DNA from: CF-162 sp963667205
GTDB lineage: Bacteria > Chloroflexota > Dehalococcoidia > SM23-28-2 > RBG-16-64-32
Reading direction: 5' to 3'
Assembly (NCBI GenBank): GCA_963667205.1
Contig: OY762959.1
Location: 2,480,001 to 2,544,000 of the forward strand
Length of the DNA stretch: 64,000 nucleotides
The notes under the pieces: model-generated
What the model was told of the DNA's origin: nothing
Seen by the model: the letters and a program-made list of their open reading frames with translations, nothing else
Database searches by the model: none
Shown: piece by piece, positions 1 through 8,039 of the stretch
Layout of the letters: every line of letters begins with the position of its first letter
Position numbering within the stretch: position 1 is the stretch's first letter
Program-made: the position numbers and the translations under genes

Positions 1-18
1 CAGGAAGAGAGGCACGAC

Positions 19-1686
19 GTGACCGCAACCAACGGAAGCTCCAGCAAAAAGGACTGGCTGGACGGCACGTACGCGCGCAGCACTGCCAAATCTGCCGAGC
101 GCGAATACCCGTTCGAGACATCAGACGGCGAAGAGGTGGACCCGCTCTACGCGCCGCAGGACCTCAACGACTGGGACTACGAAAAGCAGCTCGGGTTCCC
201 GGGCGAGTTCCCCTACACCCGAGGCGTTCAGCCGACGATGTACCGCGGCCGGCTGTGGACGATGCGCCAGTACGCCGGGTTCGGCGACGCCGAAGAGTCG
301 AACCAGCGCTACCGCTACCTCCTGTCGCAGGGCCAGACCGGCCTCTCCGTCGCCTTCGACCTGCCGACGCAGATCGGCTACGACTCCGATCATCCGATGG
401 CGGAGGGCGAAGTCGGCAAGGTCGGTGTAGCCATCGCCTCCCTGGCGGACATGGAACTGATGATGAAGGACATTCCGCTGGAGAAGGTGACGACGTCGAT
501 GACGATCAACGCCACAGGTCCGATCCTGCTGGCGTTCTACGTCGCGCTGGCCAAGAAGCAGGGCGCCGACCTCTCGAAGATCGGCGGCACGACGCAGAAC
601 GACATCCTCAAGGAGTACATCGCCCGCGGCACCTACATCTTCCCGCCGGAAGGCTCGATGCGCTTGATCACGGACGTCTTTGCTTGGTGCAAGGAGAACC
701 TGCCGGTCTGGAACACGATCAGCATCAGCGGCTACCACATGCGCGAAGCCGGCTGCACGGCTGTGCAAGAGGTCGCCTTCACATTCGCCGACGCGATCGC
801 CTACTGTGAGGCGGCGCTGGCGGCAGGCCTCGAATTCGACGAATTCGCGCCTCGGCTCTCGTTCTTCTTCGCCTCCTTCACGAACCTGGTCGAGGAAGTG
901 GCGAAGTTCCGCGCGGCGCGCCGCCTTTGGGCGCGGCTGGCCAAGGACCGCTTCGGCGCGAAAAACGAGCGCAGCATGATGCTCCGCTTTCACACGCAGA
1001 CAGGCGGCTCGACGCTCACCGCTCAGCAGCCGGAGAACAACATCGTGCGCACGGCGATCCAGGCGCTGGCCGCCGTTCTGGGCGGTACGCAGTCACTGCA
1101 CACCAACTCGATGGACGAAGCGCTGGCGCTACCCACGGAGAAAGCGGTCCAGATCGCGCTGCGCACGCAGCAGGTGATCGCCTACGAGAGCGGCGTTGCC
1201 GACGTCATCGACCCGCTGGCCGGCTCCTACGAGATCGAAGTGCTGACGGACCGCATTGAGGCGGAGGCGATGAAGTACATCGAACGCATCGAAGACCTGG
1301 GCGGCGCCATGCGGGCGATCGAGGGCGGCTACCAGCAGCGCGAGATCCAGGAGGCGTCCTACCGCTACCAGAAGTCGGTGGACGACGGCTATCGCACCGT
1401 CGTCGGTGTGAACGAGTTTACGGTCGAAGAGGAAGTGCGGCCGGAGATCCTGCGCGTGCGCGAAGAGGTGGTCCGCCGCCAGGTGGAGCGCCTGAAACGC
1501 GTGCGCGCCGAGCGCGACGAAGCGAAAGCGCAGGCCTTGCTGGGCCAGCTCGAAGAGGCAGCGAAGTCGGACACCAACGTCATGCCGGTGCTCATCGAGT
1601 GCGTTGAGAACTACCTGACGATCGGCGAAATCTGCGACGTGCTGCGCGGCGTCTTCGGCGTGCAGCGCGAGTTCATGGTGTTCTAG
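19..1686 (+). CDS. mcmA: Methylmalonyl-CoA mutase, large (catalytic) subunit
   Basis: Catalytic TIM-barrel subunit of the B12-dependent mutase that interconverts methylmalonyl-CoA and succinyl-CoA in the cytoplasm. The 555-residue protein has the family motifs RGRLWTMRQYAGFG (about residue 77), LSVAFDLPTQIGYDSDHP, TINATGPILLAFY and HTNSMDEALALPT, and it ends without a cobalamin-binding domain. That domain is encoded separately at 4518-4937, the split arrangement known from many archaea and Chloroflexota. The start is GTG at 19, six bases after the purine-rich AGGAAGAGAGG at 2-12, so the gene appears complete at the window edge. The epimerase, the B12 subunit and the MeaB chaperone lie within 4.2 kb on the same strand and complete the pathway. 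The family is certain; the exact acyl-CoA substrate (methylmalonyl, isobutyryl or ethylmalonyl type) is inferred from the epimerase neighbour. Confidence 0.93.
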   Translation: MTATNGSSSKKDWLDGTYARSTAKSAEREYPFETSDGEEVDPLYAPQDLNDWDYEKQLGFPGEFPYTRGVQPTMYRGRLWTMRQYAGFGDAEESNQRYRYLLSQGQTGLSVAFDLPTQIGYDSDHPMAEGEVGKVGVAIASLADMELMMKDIPLEKVTTSMTINATGPILLAFYVALAKKQGADLSKIGGTTQNDILKEYIARGTYIFPPEGSMRLITDVFAWCKENLPVWNTISISGYHMREAGCTAVQEVAFTFADAIAYCEAALAAGLEFDEFAPRLSFFFASFTNLVEEVAKFRAARRLWARLAKDRFGAKNERSMMLRFHTQTGGSTLTAQQPENNIVRTAIQALAAVLGGTQSLHTNSMDEALALPTEKAVQIALRTQQVIAYESGVADVIDPLAGSYEIEVLTDRIEAEAMKYIERIEDLGGAMRAIEGGYQQREIQEASYRYQKSVDDGYRTVVGVNEFTVEEEVRPEILRVREEVVRRQVERLKRVRAERDEAKAQALLGQLEEAAKSDTNVMPVLIECVENYLTIGEICDVLRGVFGVQREFMVF

Positions 1687-1698
1687 GCCAGCGATCCG

Positions 1699-2121
1699 AT
1701 GGGCCAGATGTCGGACGCCGACCGCGAGGCGTTTCTCGCTGTCAAACGATATGGCATCCTCACGACGCTGCACGGCGACGGCTCGCCGATCGCGATCCCG
1801 GTCTGGTTCGACTGGGGTGGGGCCAGCGTGAAGATGTTCACCTACGCCGGATCGCCCAAGCTCCGCCGGCTCGCCAACGACGCCCGCGCGTCCGTGCTCG
1901 TCACGAATCACGTCGACGAGAAGGAGAAGTGGGTCGCCTTCGATGGCACGGTCGCCGTCAGCGAGGAGGGCGGGCTGGAGCTGGCGGAGAAGCTGGCGCA
2001 GCGCTACTGGGACCTCGACGACCCCGGCCGGGTGTCTGCGCTGCAGACCTGGCGCGCAATGGAGTCTGGCTGGCGGCTGCTGGAGCTGGTGCCGGATAGA
2101 GTACGTACATACGCTGACTGA
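1699..2121 (+). CDS. PPOX-class (pyridoxamine 5'-phosphate oxidase fold) F420/FMN-dependent protein
   Basis: 140-residue single-domain split-barrel protein of the pyridoxamine-phosphate-oxidase superfamily. It shows the usual early YGILTTLHGDGSPIAIPVWFDW strand pattern (about residues 17-38) and SPKLRRLANDARASVLVT (about 51-68), as in small F420-dependent reductases of Actinobacteria and Chloroflexota. It starts at ATG 1699, 12 bases after the mutase stop, so it is probably co-transcribed. The role is likely reduction of a small substrate with F420H2, but the cofactor cannot be told from sequence alone. Nothing links it directly to methylmalonyl-CoA chemistry. Confidence 0.75.
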   Translation: MGQMSDADREAFLAVKRYGILTTLHGDGSPIAIPVWFDWGGASVKMFTYAGSPKLRRLANDARASVLVTNHVDEKEKWVAFDGTVAVSEEGGLELAEKLAQRYWDLDDPGRVSALQTWRAMESGWRLLELVPDRVRTYAD

Positions 2122-2142
2122 CTGGAAAGGGGACGATCTGCT

Positions 2143-2604
2143 GTGAGCAATCTCGACGCGCTGCTCAACGACCTAGAGAAGTCTTTCGCCGACCTCCAGG
2201 GCGCGATCGAAGGGCTGACCCACGAACAACTGATTAAGACATTCGAAGGTGAGTGGTCCGTGCGCGATACCCTCGGCCACATCATCGGCTGGCACCACGA
2301 GATGGACGACGCGCTGGAGCGGATCGCCCGCGGCGAAAAGCCGGTTCCCGACGGCGTGGACTATAGCGATAGCGACGCCTGGAACGCGCGCTTTACGGAG
2401 ACCTGGCGAAACGCCAGTCCGCAAGCCGTCGTAGCCGAACTGGCGGCGAGCAAAGGCCTCTTCGTCGATGCGGCGCGCCAGGTGCCGGACGAGAAGTTCG
2501 AGGAAGGGCGGGCAGCCTACCGCATCGTCACTGGCTCCGCCACGGACCACTACGCCGAGCACGCGCCGGTCATCCGCGCCTGGCGGGAGCGCGAGGGCAT
2601 TTGA
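2143..2604 (+). CDS. DinB/ClbS-like four-helix-bundle protein (copy 1)
   Basis: 153-residue protein with the DinB-superfamily pattern: EWSVRDTLGHIIGWHHEMDD (about 36-55) and a C-terminal DHYAEHAPVIRAW helix. These supply the spaced histidines that usually bind a metal in this fold. The start is GTG 2143 with AAAGGGGA at 2127-2133 upstream. The downstream gene is a paralogue whose TTG start overlaps this stop (TTGA). DinB-like proteins include thiol transferases and stress proteins of unknown substrate; no specific function is claimed. Confidence 0.7.
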   Translation: MSNLDALLNDLEKSFADLQGAIEGLTHEQLIKTFEGEWSVRDTLGHIIGWHHEMDDALERIARGEKPVPDGVDYSDSDAWNARFTETWRNASPQAVVAELAASKGLFVDAARQVPDEKFEEGRAAYRIVTGSATDHYAEHAPVIRAWREREGI

Positions 2605-3071
2605 GAGCTCTGACGGACCGCTCGCAGCTCCGGAGCGAGCTTGAGGCGGCGGGCAAGCGCGTGTCGGCGGCGACCGGCGGGCTGAAGAGCGAGGAACAAG
2701 CGCCGGCTGTGGCGATCGGCGACTGGTCCGTCAAGGACCATCTGAACCACATGTGCCACTGGCACGAGTTCCGGGCGGCGGAGGTCATGCGTATCAGCCG
2801 CGGTGGACAGACGGCGTACCCGCCCTTCAACGATGAGCAGGTTGATGTCGTGAACCGCACGTTCGCCGGCCTGCGACGCGGCCTGCCGTTGGCACAGGTC
2901 GTCGGGGACCTTGAGTTCGCCCGCGACATGGTCATCGAGGCGGTCGCCAACTGTCCGGAGGAGGCGCTGGAGGAGAGCCGCTACGGGGAATGCGGCATCC
3001 AGGCCGGCATCACGCACGACAACGAACACGCCGGGACGATCGAGGCGTGGCGAAAGAAGGCAGGCATATGA
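2601..3071 (+). CDS. DinB-like four-helix-bundle protein (copy 2)
   Basis: 156-residue paralogue of the preceding gene, sharing the layout GDWSVKDHLNHMCHWHEF (about 47-64) and a C-terminal THDNEHAGTIEAW helix with the same histidine spacing. It starts at TTG 2601, overlapping the upstream TGA by three bases, so translational coupling is likely. The pair appears to be a local duplication that has since diverged strongly. Function unknown beyond the fold. Confidence 0.65.
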   Translation: MRALTDRSQLRSELEAAGKRVSAATGGLKSEEQAPAVAIGDWSVKDHLNHMCHWHEFRAAEVMRISRGGQTAYPPFNDEQVDVVNRTFAGLRRGLPLAQVVGDLEFARDMVIEAVANCPEEALEESRYGECGIQAGITHDNEHAGTIEAWRKKAGI

Positions 3072-3144
3072 TCGAGACTATAGAACACCGCTCATCCTTC
3101 GAGAACCTCAGGACGAGTGGTGCGGACCGTCGGAGGAGCTGCCC

Positions 3145-3567
3145 ATGATCGACAAGATCCACCACGTCGGCATCGCTGTCCACGACCTGGACGAGGCGCT
3201 CAAGTTCTACCGCGACACGCTGGGGCTGCACGTCCACGCACAGGACACGGTGGAGGACCAGGGCGTGCGGGCGGCCCTCCTCACGATCGGCGAAAGTGAG
3301 ATCGAACTGCTGGAGCCGACCAGCCCTGAGGCGAATATGGCGAAGTTCCTCGAGCGCAAAGGTGAGGGCCTGCACCATATCTGCTTCCAGACGGAGGATG
3401 TCGATGGCGAGCTGGGTGAGCTGAAGGAAAAGGGCGTCCAGCTCGTCGACGAGAAGTCACGTGTTGGCCTGGCCGGCATGATCTGCTTCCTGCACCCGAA
3501 GGCCAGCCGGGGGGTTCTCGTGGAGCTGGCGACGCCGATGGAGATCTACAAGGGGCCAAATGCCTGA
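3145..3567 (+). CDS. mce: Methylmalonyl-CoA epimerase
   Basis: 140-residue VOC (glyoxalase-fold) protein that interconverts the (R) and (S) forms of methylmalonyl-CoA. Family hallmarks are IDKIHHVGIAVHDLDEALKF at the N-terminus, ESEIELLEP (about residue 50), GEGLHHICFQTEDV (about 75) and RGVLVELATP near the end. These provide the His/Glu metal ligands. ATG 3145 is chosen because the homology begins there and GGAGGAGC lies at 3132-3139; an upstream in-frame extension has no family similarity. It belongs to the same cluster as the mutase subunits. Confidence 0.93.
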   Translation: MIDKIHHVGIAVHDLDEALKFYRDTLGLHVHAQDTVEDQGVRAALLTIGESEIELLEPTSPEANMAKFLERKGEGLHHICFQTEDVDGELGELKEKGVQLVDEKSRVGLAGMICFLHPKASRGVLVELATPMEIYKGPNA

Positions 3568-4442
3568 TGTCAGACGGTGCCACGGTCGAGGAGATCGAAG
3601 CTGTCCAGGTGGTCGTCCGCGATGCTGAAGCGGTCGTCGATGCGTACGTCAGGCTCGGTTTTCCGTTCGCCTGGCGTGGCGGAGGCAGCGCGGGATGGAG
3701 TAACGCCGGCGTCTGGCTGGGCAAGGTCGACCTCGAGTTCATCGCACCCGGCGGCGACGGCAGCCCCCAGTCCCGCTTCTTCGAGGCCGAACTCGAGCGC
3801 GGCGGGGAGGGGCTGGTCCAGCTGGCCCTGTGCAGCGCGGACCTCGACGCTGCCGTCGGGCGTTTGCGGGACGGCGGAGTCGGTGCCGACGATCCGATAT
3901 CGAGCCAGTCGATGCACGCCGGAGATGACGAGAACCAGTTCCGGATCGCTTTCGCCCGCGGCCGTATCGATGGCCTGCGAGCGTTCATCGTCGAGCGGCA
4001 GAAGCGTCGGCCGACGCCGACCGAGAAGGAGAGTCCCTTGAACGTGAAGAAGCTTGACCACGTCGTCATCGCCACCGGCGACCTGGAGGACTCGCTCATC
4101 CAGTGGGAGCGCAACGTTGGCCTCAAGGCGGACGCCTCACTGAACCAGCCCCTGGGCGCCGGCTTCAAGGTTTCGCGCTTGCCGATCGGCGAGTCGTTCC
4201 TGGAGCTGGTGCAGCCAGTGGAGGAGAAGGGCCGCTTCTACGAGCAGTTTCAGGAGCGCGGCGAAGGGCTCTTCTCGATCAGCGTCGAGGTCGAGGATCT
4301 GGACGCCGCCGTCGAGCACCTCCGGGGCACGGGCGCCAGGGTCTCCGATCCGGAGCCGAGCATCTGGCCCGGCGCCCGCGTGGCCCGCATCAACCGGGCC
4401 TATGCGCACGGCGTTTCGATCCAGCTGATCGAGCGTTCCTGA
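3567..4442 (+). CDS. Tandem VOC-domain protein, epimerase-like
   Basis: 291 residues comprising two VOC domains (about 8-140 and 158-289) joined by a short linker. The start ATG 3567 overlaps the epimerase stop by one base (TGATG). The second domain (LDHVVIATGDLEDSLIQW, SFLELVQPVEEKGRFYEQF) resembles methylmalonyl-CoA epimerase, but the HHICF histidine of the true epimerase is replaced by LFSISVEV and the final Glu region reads VSIQLIE, so the metal site looks degenerate. A TTG at 4038 with GAGAAGGAGAG just upstream could give a separate second-domain polypeptide. Function unknown; it may be a degenerate paralogue or a lactoylglutathione-lyase-like enzyme. Confidence 0.6.
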   Translation: MSDGATVEEIEAVQVVVRDAEAVVDAYVRLGFPFAWRGGGSAGWSNAGVWLGKVDLEFIAPGGDGSPQSRFFEAELERGGEGLVQLALCSADLDAAVGRLRDGGVGADDPISSQSMHAGDDENQFRIAFARGRIDGLRAFIVERQKRRPTPTEKESPLNVKKLDHVVIATGDLEDSLIQWERNVGLKADASLNQPLGAGFKVSRLPIGESFLELVQPVEEKGRFYEQFQERGEGLFSISVEVEDLDAAVEHLRGTGARVSDPEPSIWPGARVARINRAYAHGVSIQLIERS

Positions 4443-4486
4443 CGTTGCTGGCGTAGCTGGCCGCTGGCGGCTGTCCACATCTTCGC

Positions 4487-4492
4487 TATAAT
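4487..4492 (+). promoter_or_regulatory. Putative -10 element (TATAAT) upstream of mcmB
   Basis: A perfect TATAAT at 4487-4492 lies 25 bases before the mcmB ATG, followed by AGGAGGA at 4501-4507. No convincing -35 hexamer is visible 17 bases upstream. The context GCTATAAT recurs before the S1-protein gene at 17080. Confidence 0.45.
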
Positions 4493-4517
4493 CGCCTGGC
4501 AGGAGGACCGCCCGAAC

Positions 4518-4937
4518 ATGACTGACGAACCGAAGCTCAAGATAATCATCGCCAAGCCCGGCCTCGACGGGCACGACCGCGGGGCCAAAGTGGTCGCCCG
4601 GGCCCTACGGGACGCCGGCCACGAAGTGATCTACACGGGAATCCGGCAGACGCCCGAGATGATCGCCGAGACGGCGCTGCAGGAGGACGCCGACATGATC
4701 GGCCTCTCGATCCTCTCCGGCGCTCACCTGGAGCTCTTTCCGCGCATCATCGCTGAGCTGAAGAAGCGCGACATGGCCGACGTCTCTCTGTTCGCCGGCG
4801 GCATCATTCCGGACGAGGACCGCGCGAAGCTGAAGGAGATGGGCTTCGGCGGCATCTTCGGGCCCGGCGCCTCTACCCACGACATCGTCGCCTGGGTCGC
4901 TGAGAACGCCTCGAAGAGCGGCGCGACGGCCGCATAG
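4518..4937 (+). CDS. mcmB: Methylmalonyl-CoA mutase, B12-binding small subunit
   Basis: 139-residue cobalamin-binding domain, the separate C-terminal half of the mutase. It carries the base-off B12 motif in KPGLDGHDRGAKVVARALRD (DxHxxG), followed by GLSILSGAH (SxL) and the C-terminal GFGGIFGPGAS (GG motif). ATG 4518 has AGGAGGA at 4501-4507. It abuts meaB without a gap (TAG then GTG), so mutase B12 subunit and chaperone are presumably translated together. Confidence 0.92.
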   Translation: MTDEPKLKIIIAKPGLDGHDRGAKVVARALRDAGHEVIYTGIRQTPEMIAETALQEDADMIGLSILSGAHLELFPRIIAELKKRDMADVSLFAGGIIPDEDRAKLKEMGFGGIFGPGASTHDIVAWVAENASKSGATAA

Positions 4938-5873
4938 GTGGATTCCGACCGCGTCAAGCGCCTGCTGGAAGGTGAAAGGCGGTCGCTCACGCGCGTCATA
5001 ACCGCGGTCGAGAACGGCCGGGACGATGGGCGCGAGGCGCTACGCGAGCTCTTCCCCAGGTCCGGAAACGCGCAGGTCATCGGCGTCACGGGACCGACGG
5101 GCTCTGGCAAGAGCACGCTCGTCGGCGCGCTCACTCGCGAGCTTCGCGAGCGCGGCAAGACCGTGGGCATCGTCGCCGTCGACCCGACGAGCCCGTTCAG
5201 CCACGGCGCCATCCTCGGTGATCGTATCCGCATGCAGGACCTGACCGCCGACCCGGGAGTGTTCATCCGCAGCATGGCGACGCGCGGCGCGCTTGGCGGC
5301 CTCTCCGCCGCCACGACCGACGTCGTCACCGTGCTTGACGCCGCCGGTTGGGACGTCGTGATCGTCGAGACGGTGGGCGCGGGCCAGGATGAGGTCGAGA
5401 TCGCTGACACGGCGCACACCACAATCGTGGTCAACATCCCCGGCGCCGGCGACGACATGCAGGCGATTAAGGCCGGCATCTTGGAGATCGCGGACGTTCT
5501 GGTCGTCAACAAGGCCGACTTGCCCCAGGCGGAGAGCGTCTTCAAGCAGCTTCACATTTACACGGACCTGCAGCGGCAGTCCGGCTGGGACGTGCCGATC
5601 ATCAAGACGATCGCTCACAAGGGCGAGGGCGCGGCCGAATTGGCTGACGCGATCGAGAAGCACCGTCAGTACCTCGCCGAGTCCGGTCGCCTCGAAGACA
5701 TGCGCCGTCAGCGCGCGCATCGCCAGCTTCTAACGGTCACGCAGGCGGCGCTGCTCGAGAGCGTGCTCGCGCAGGAAGGTGGCCTCGTCGACGAACTTGT
5801 GGAGCAGATCGCCCGCCGCGAGATCGACCCGCACACGGCCGCCGACAAGCTAATCGAGGCCGCCGGGGCCTAG
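4938..5873 (+). CDS. meaB: MeaB-type methylmalonyl-CoA mutase chaperone GTPase
   Basis: 311-residue G3E-family GTPase that gates cofactor loading and protects the B12-dependent mutase. Walker A GVTGPTGSGKST is at about 49-60, followed by VDPTSPFSHGAILGDRIRM (Walker B region), VETVGAGQDEVEI and the base-recognition motif VVNKADLPQAE. Start GTG 4938 directly follows the mcmB stop. The length matches the family (about 310-330). Its position confirms that the upstream mutase subunits form a B12-dependent acyl-CoA mutase. Confidence 0.93.
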   Translation: MDSDRVKRLLEGERRSLTRVITAVENGRDDGREALRELFPRSGNAQVIGVTGPTGSGKSTLVGALTRELRERGKTVGIVAVDPTSPFSHGAILGDRIRMQDLTADPGVFIRSMATRGALGGLSAATTDVVTVLDAAGWDVVIVETVGAGQDEVEIADTAHTTIVVNIPGAGDDMQAIKAGILEIADVLVVNKADLPQAESVFKQLHIYTDLQRQSGWDVPIIKTIAHKGEGAAELADAIEKHRQYLAESGRLEDMRRQRAHRQLLTVTQAALLESVLAQEGGLVDELVEQIARREIDPHTAADKLIEAAGA

Positions 5874-5881
5874 CGCCTCGC

Positions 5882-6613
5882 CTAGAGGCCGGAGGAGATG
5901 ATCGCCTGGTCTTCGCCGGTCAGCTCTTTGCGCTGTACCCACTCCATGCCGTCCGGCGTCACGACGAGCACGTCGATCGATCCGCCGACGGATGGGTAGC
6001 GCGGCTCGAAGCGCAGGGTGTCGATCGTCGTGCGGATGAGGTGGATCGCGTAGTCCACGGCGTCTTGCATCGGCATCGCGGCGAAGATCGGCAGATGCTG
6101 CTTGTCGATCAGCCGGTTGGCGACGAGCACGTCGCCGGCGCGGACGACACCGTACTGGACGCGGCCTTTGTCCGTCGCGTTGACGCGCCGCACCTTCGGC
6201 TCGCGAGTCGTGTGGCCGACGAGCACGTAGGGCACGCTGGCCCGGCCCTCGATGCGGTAGCCGGCGATGTGGAAGCCCAGGTTGATGTTCGGGAACTTCT
6301 GCTGGAAGTAGGTGAGGAAGCGATCGGCCACGGTGACGACGTCGTCTTCCCCCGCGAGCTCCTGCTCGGCGAACGCGTGGAGGTGGCTATCGGCCGGTTG
6401 GTTGTCGATGACAGCGGAGTCGTAGAGGCCGACGCCGGCGCCGATCGTTGGCAGCGCGACGATCTTGTAGGCGCTGTCTGAGAGGACGATCTGCTGACGC
6501 ACAGTCTCCTGCTGGTCGCCGTCCTGGCGCTGGCCGCTGAGCTGGGCGCTCATGCGAGAATCGGCGGCCATGACGATGCCGCTGGGAACGTAGACCGAAA
6601 CGACTAGTGACAT
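5882..6613 (-). CDS. Proteasome-like Ntn-hydrolase-fold protein (candidate)
   Basis: 243 residues. The N-terminus MSLVVSVYVPSGIVMAADSR resembles the start of proteasome beta/HslV/Anbu-type Ntn hydrolases (x-x-G-I-V-x-A-x-D/E-R). Counting back from the Asp17-like residue places Ser2 (Ser1 after Met removal) at the catalytic Thr1 position. A lysine clearly equivalent to Lys33 is not obvious (the region reads DSAYKIVAL). The C-terminal GGSIDVLVVTPDGMEW also fits proteasome-type subunits. The start chosen is ATG at 6613, where similarity begins; an upstream in-frame extension lacks similarity and would overlap the divergent gene. Whether it is active is unknown; it could be a non-catalytic structural homologue. 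Confidence 0.45.
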   Translation of the reverse strand: MSLVVSVYVPSGIVMAADSRMSAQLSGQRQDGDQQETVRQQIVLSDSAYKIVALPTIGAGVGLYDSAVIDNQPADSHLHAFAEQELAGEDDVVTVADRFLTYFQQKFPNINLGFHIAGYRIEGRASVPYVLVGHTTREPKVRRVNATDKGRVQYGVVRAGDVLVANRLIDKQHLPIFAAMPMQDAVDYAIHLIRTTIDTLRFEPRYPSVGGSIDVLVVTPDGMEWVQRKELTGEDQAIISSGL

Positions 6614-6669
6614 GCTACGGGCATCGTACCGAATCAGAGCCGGGCGGCCAAGCCGGTTCGCCCCCAGTG

Positions 6670-6675
6670 TATAAT
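6670..6675 (+). promoter_or_regulatory. Putative -10 element (TATAAT) for the CorC-like gene
   Basis: TATAAT at 6670-6675 lies 39 bases upstream of ATG 6714 in the 100-base gap between divergent genes. No -35 hexamer is obvious. Confidence 0.4.
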
Positions 6676-6713
6676 CCTCGCGAGGGTCGGCCTGGTGTCG
6701 GCTCGTCTCATTG

Positions 6714-8039
6714 ATGGACGAAATATTAACCGTCTCGCTGCAGCTCATTCTGGTTGCAGCGCTTGTTCTCCTTAACGGGCTCTTCGTAGCCGCCGAGTTC
6801 TCCATCGTCGCTGTCCGTCGCACGAAGCTGGAGACGATGGCGAACGAGGGCCAGGGTCTCGCCCGCTTGTCGCTGCGGGCGATCGACAACCTCAACAACT
6901 ACCTGGCGGCGACGCAGCTCGGCATCACGATCGCCAGCATCGGCCTCGGCTTCGTCGGCGAGCCGCTGCTGGCAAACCAGATCGAACCGATCTTCGAGGA
7001 CCTCTTCGGCGCGGAAGCGGCAGGCATCTCGTCGCACGCCGTCGCCGTGCCGATCGCCTTCATCATCATCACAGCGCTGCACATCGTGCTGGGCGAGCTG
7101 ACACCGAAGAGTCTCGCCCTCTTCAACCCGGAACGTGTCTCGCTCCTCACCGTGCCACCGACGGAGGTCTTCCGGCTGGCGTTCTGGCCGGCGATCTGGG
7201 TCCTCAACGGCGTCGCCAACCTCATCCTGCGCCCGTTCGGCCTTAGCGCCGCGGAGGGTGGCGCACACAGCGCCCACACCAAGGAAGAGATCGGCCTGCT
7301 GGTTGCCCAGAGCGCCGAGGCCGGCGTGCTGGAGAGCGACGAGGCGGAGCTGCTCTCCGGTGTCTTCGAATTCGGCAACCGGCGGATCAACGAGGTCATG
7401 GTGCCCCGCACGGAGGTCGTCTGGTTGGAGCGCGGCACCCCCCTGCGGGACTTCTTCCCGACGTACATGCAGCACCCGCACTCTCGCTTTCCGGTCTTCG
7501 AGGAGAAGCACGACAACGTGGTCGGCATCGTCAACATCAAGGATGTTCTGCGGGGCATCGGCGAAGGCACGATGTCCGACGGCGATCCGATAGACCTGGC
7601 GATGCGCCCGGCGCTGTTCGTGCCGGAGACGAAGGTCGTCGGCGCGGCGTTCTTCGACATGCAGGAGGCCGGCCACCAGATGGCGATCGCAGTCGATGAA
7701 TACGGCGGCACTGCCGGCATCGTCACGCTCGAAATGCTGCTCGAAGAGCTGGTCGGCTACGTCAGCGATGAGCTGCGCCGCCACGAGGAGGAGTTCGTCG
7801 AAGTGGACGAGCGCACGGTGCAGGTCGACGGCGGAATGAGCATCCACGACGCCAACCAGGACCTCAAGCTGGACCTGCCTGATGGTGACTACGAGACCGT
7901 CGGCGGGTTCGTCCTGAGCAAGCTCGGGCGGATCCCGGAGGAGGGTGAGGAGGTAGCCCACGACGACCTGCTTATCGCCGTCACCCGCGTCGAAGGGAAC
8001 CGCATCGAAGAAGTGACGATCACCCGGGAGCGAGCGTGA
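6714..8039 (+). CDS. CNNM/CorC-HlyC family membrane protein with CBS pair
   Basis: 441-residue inner-membrane protein. The DUF21/CNNM transmembrane domain occupies about residues 1-195 (LILVAALVLLNGLFVAAEFS, then IAFIIITALHIVLGELTPKS), followed by a CBS-domain pair (about 215-340; VMVPRTEVVWLERGTPL, IVNIKDVLRGIGEG, DEYGGTAGIVTLEMLLEELV) and a C-terminal CorC_HlyC domain (about 355-440). Related proteins are linked to Mg2+/Co2+ efflux; the hemolysin label in this family is historical. ATG 6714 is preferred over TTG 6711. The following gene overlaps its stop, so the two are probably co-translated. Confidence 0.88.
   Translation: MDEILTVSLQLILVAALVLLNGLFVAAEFSIVAVRRTKLETMANEGQGLARLSLRAIDNLNNYLAATQLGITIASIGLGFVGEPLLANQIEPIFEDLFGAEAAGISSHAVAVPIAFIIITALHIVLGELTPKSLALFNPERVSLLTVPPTEVFRLAFWPAIWVLNGVANLILRPFGLSAAEGGAHSAHTKEEIGLLVAQSAEAGVLESDEAELLSGVFEFGNRRINEVMVPRTEVVWLERGTPLRDFFPTYMQHPHSRFPVFEEKHDNVVGIVNIKDVLRGIGEGTMSDGDPIDLAMRPALFVPETKVVGAAFFDMQEAGHQMAIAVDEYGGTAGIVTLEMLLEELVGYVSDELRRHEEEFVEVDERTVQVDGGMSIHDANQDLKLDLPDGDYETVGGFVLSKLGRIPEEGEEVAHDDLLIAVTRVEGNRIEEVTITRERA

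Noticed and set aside
6726..7961. Long minus-strand open frame opposite the CorC-like gene
   Set aside because: It is an antisense shadow of a clear protein-coding gene, with charge-rich His/Arg/Asp composition typical of GC-rich antisense frames and no motif.
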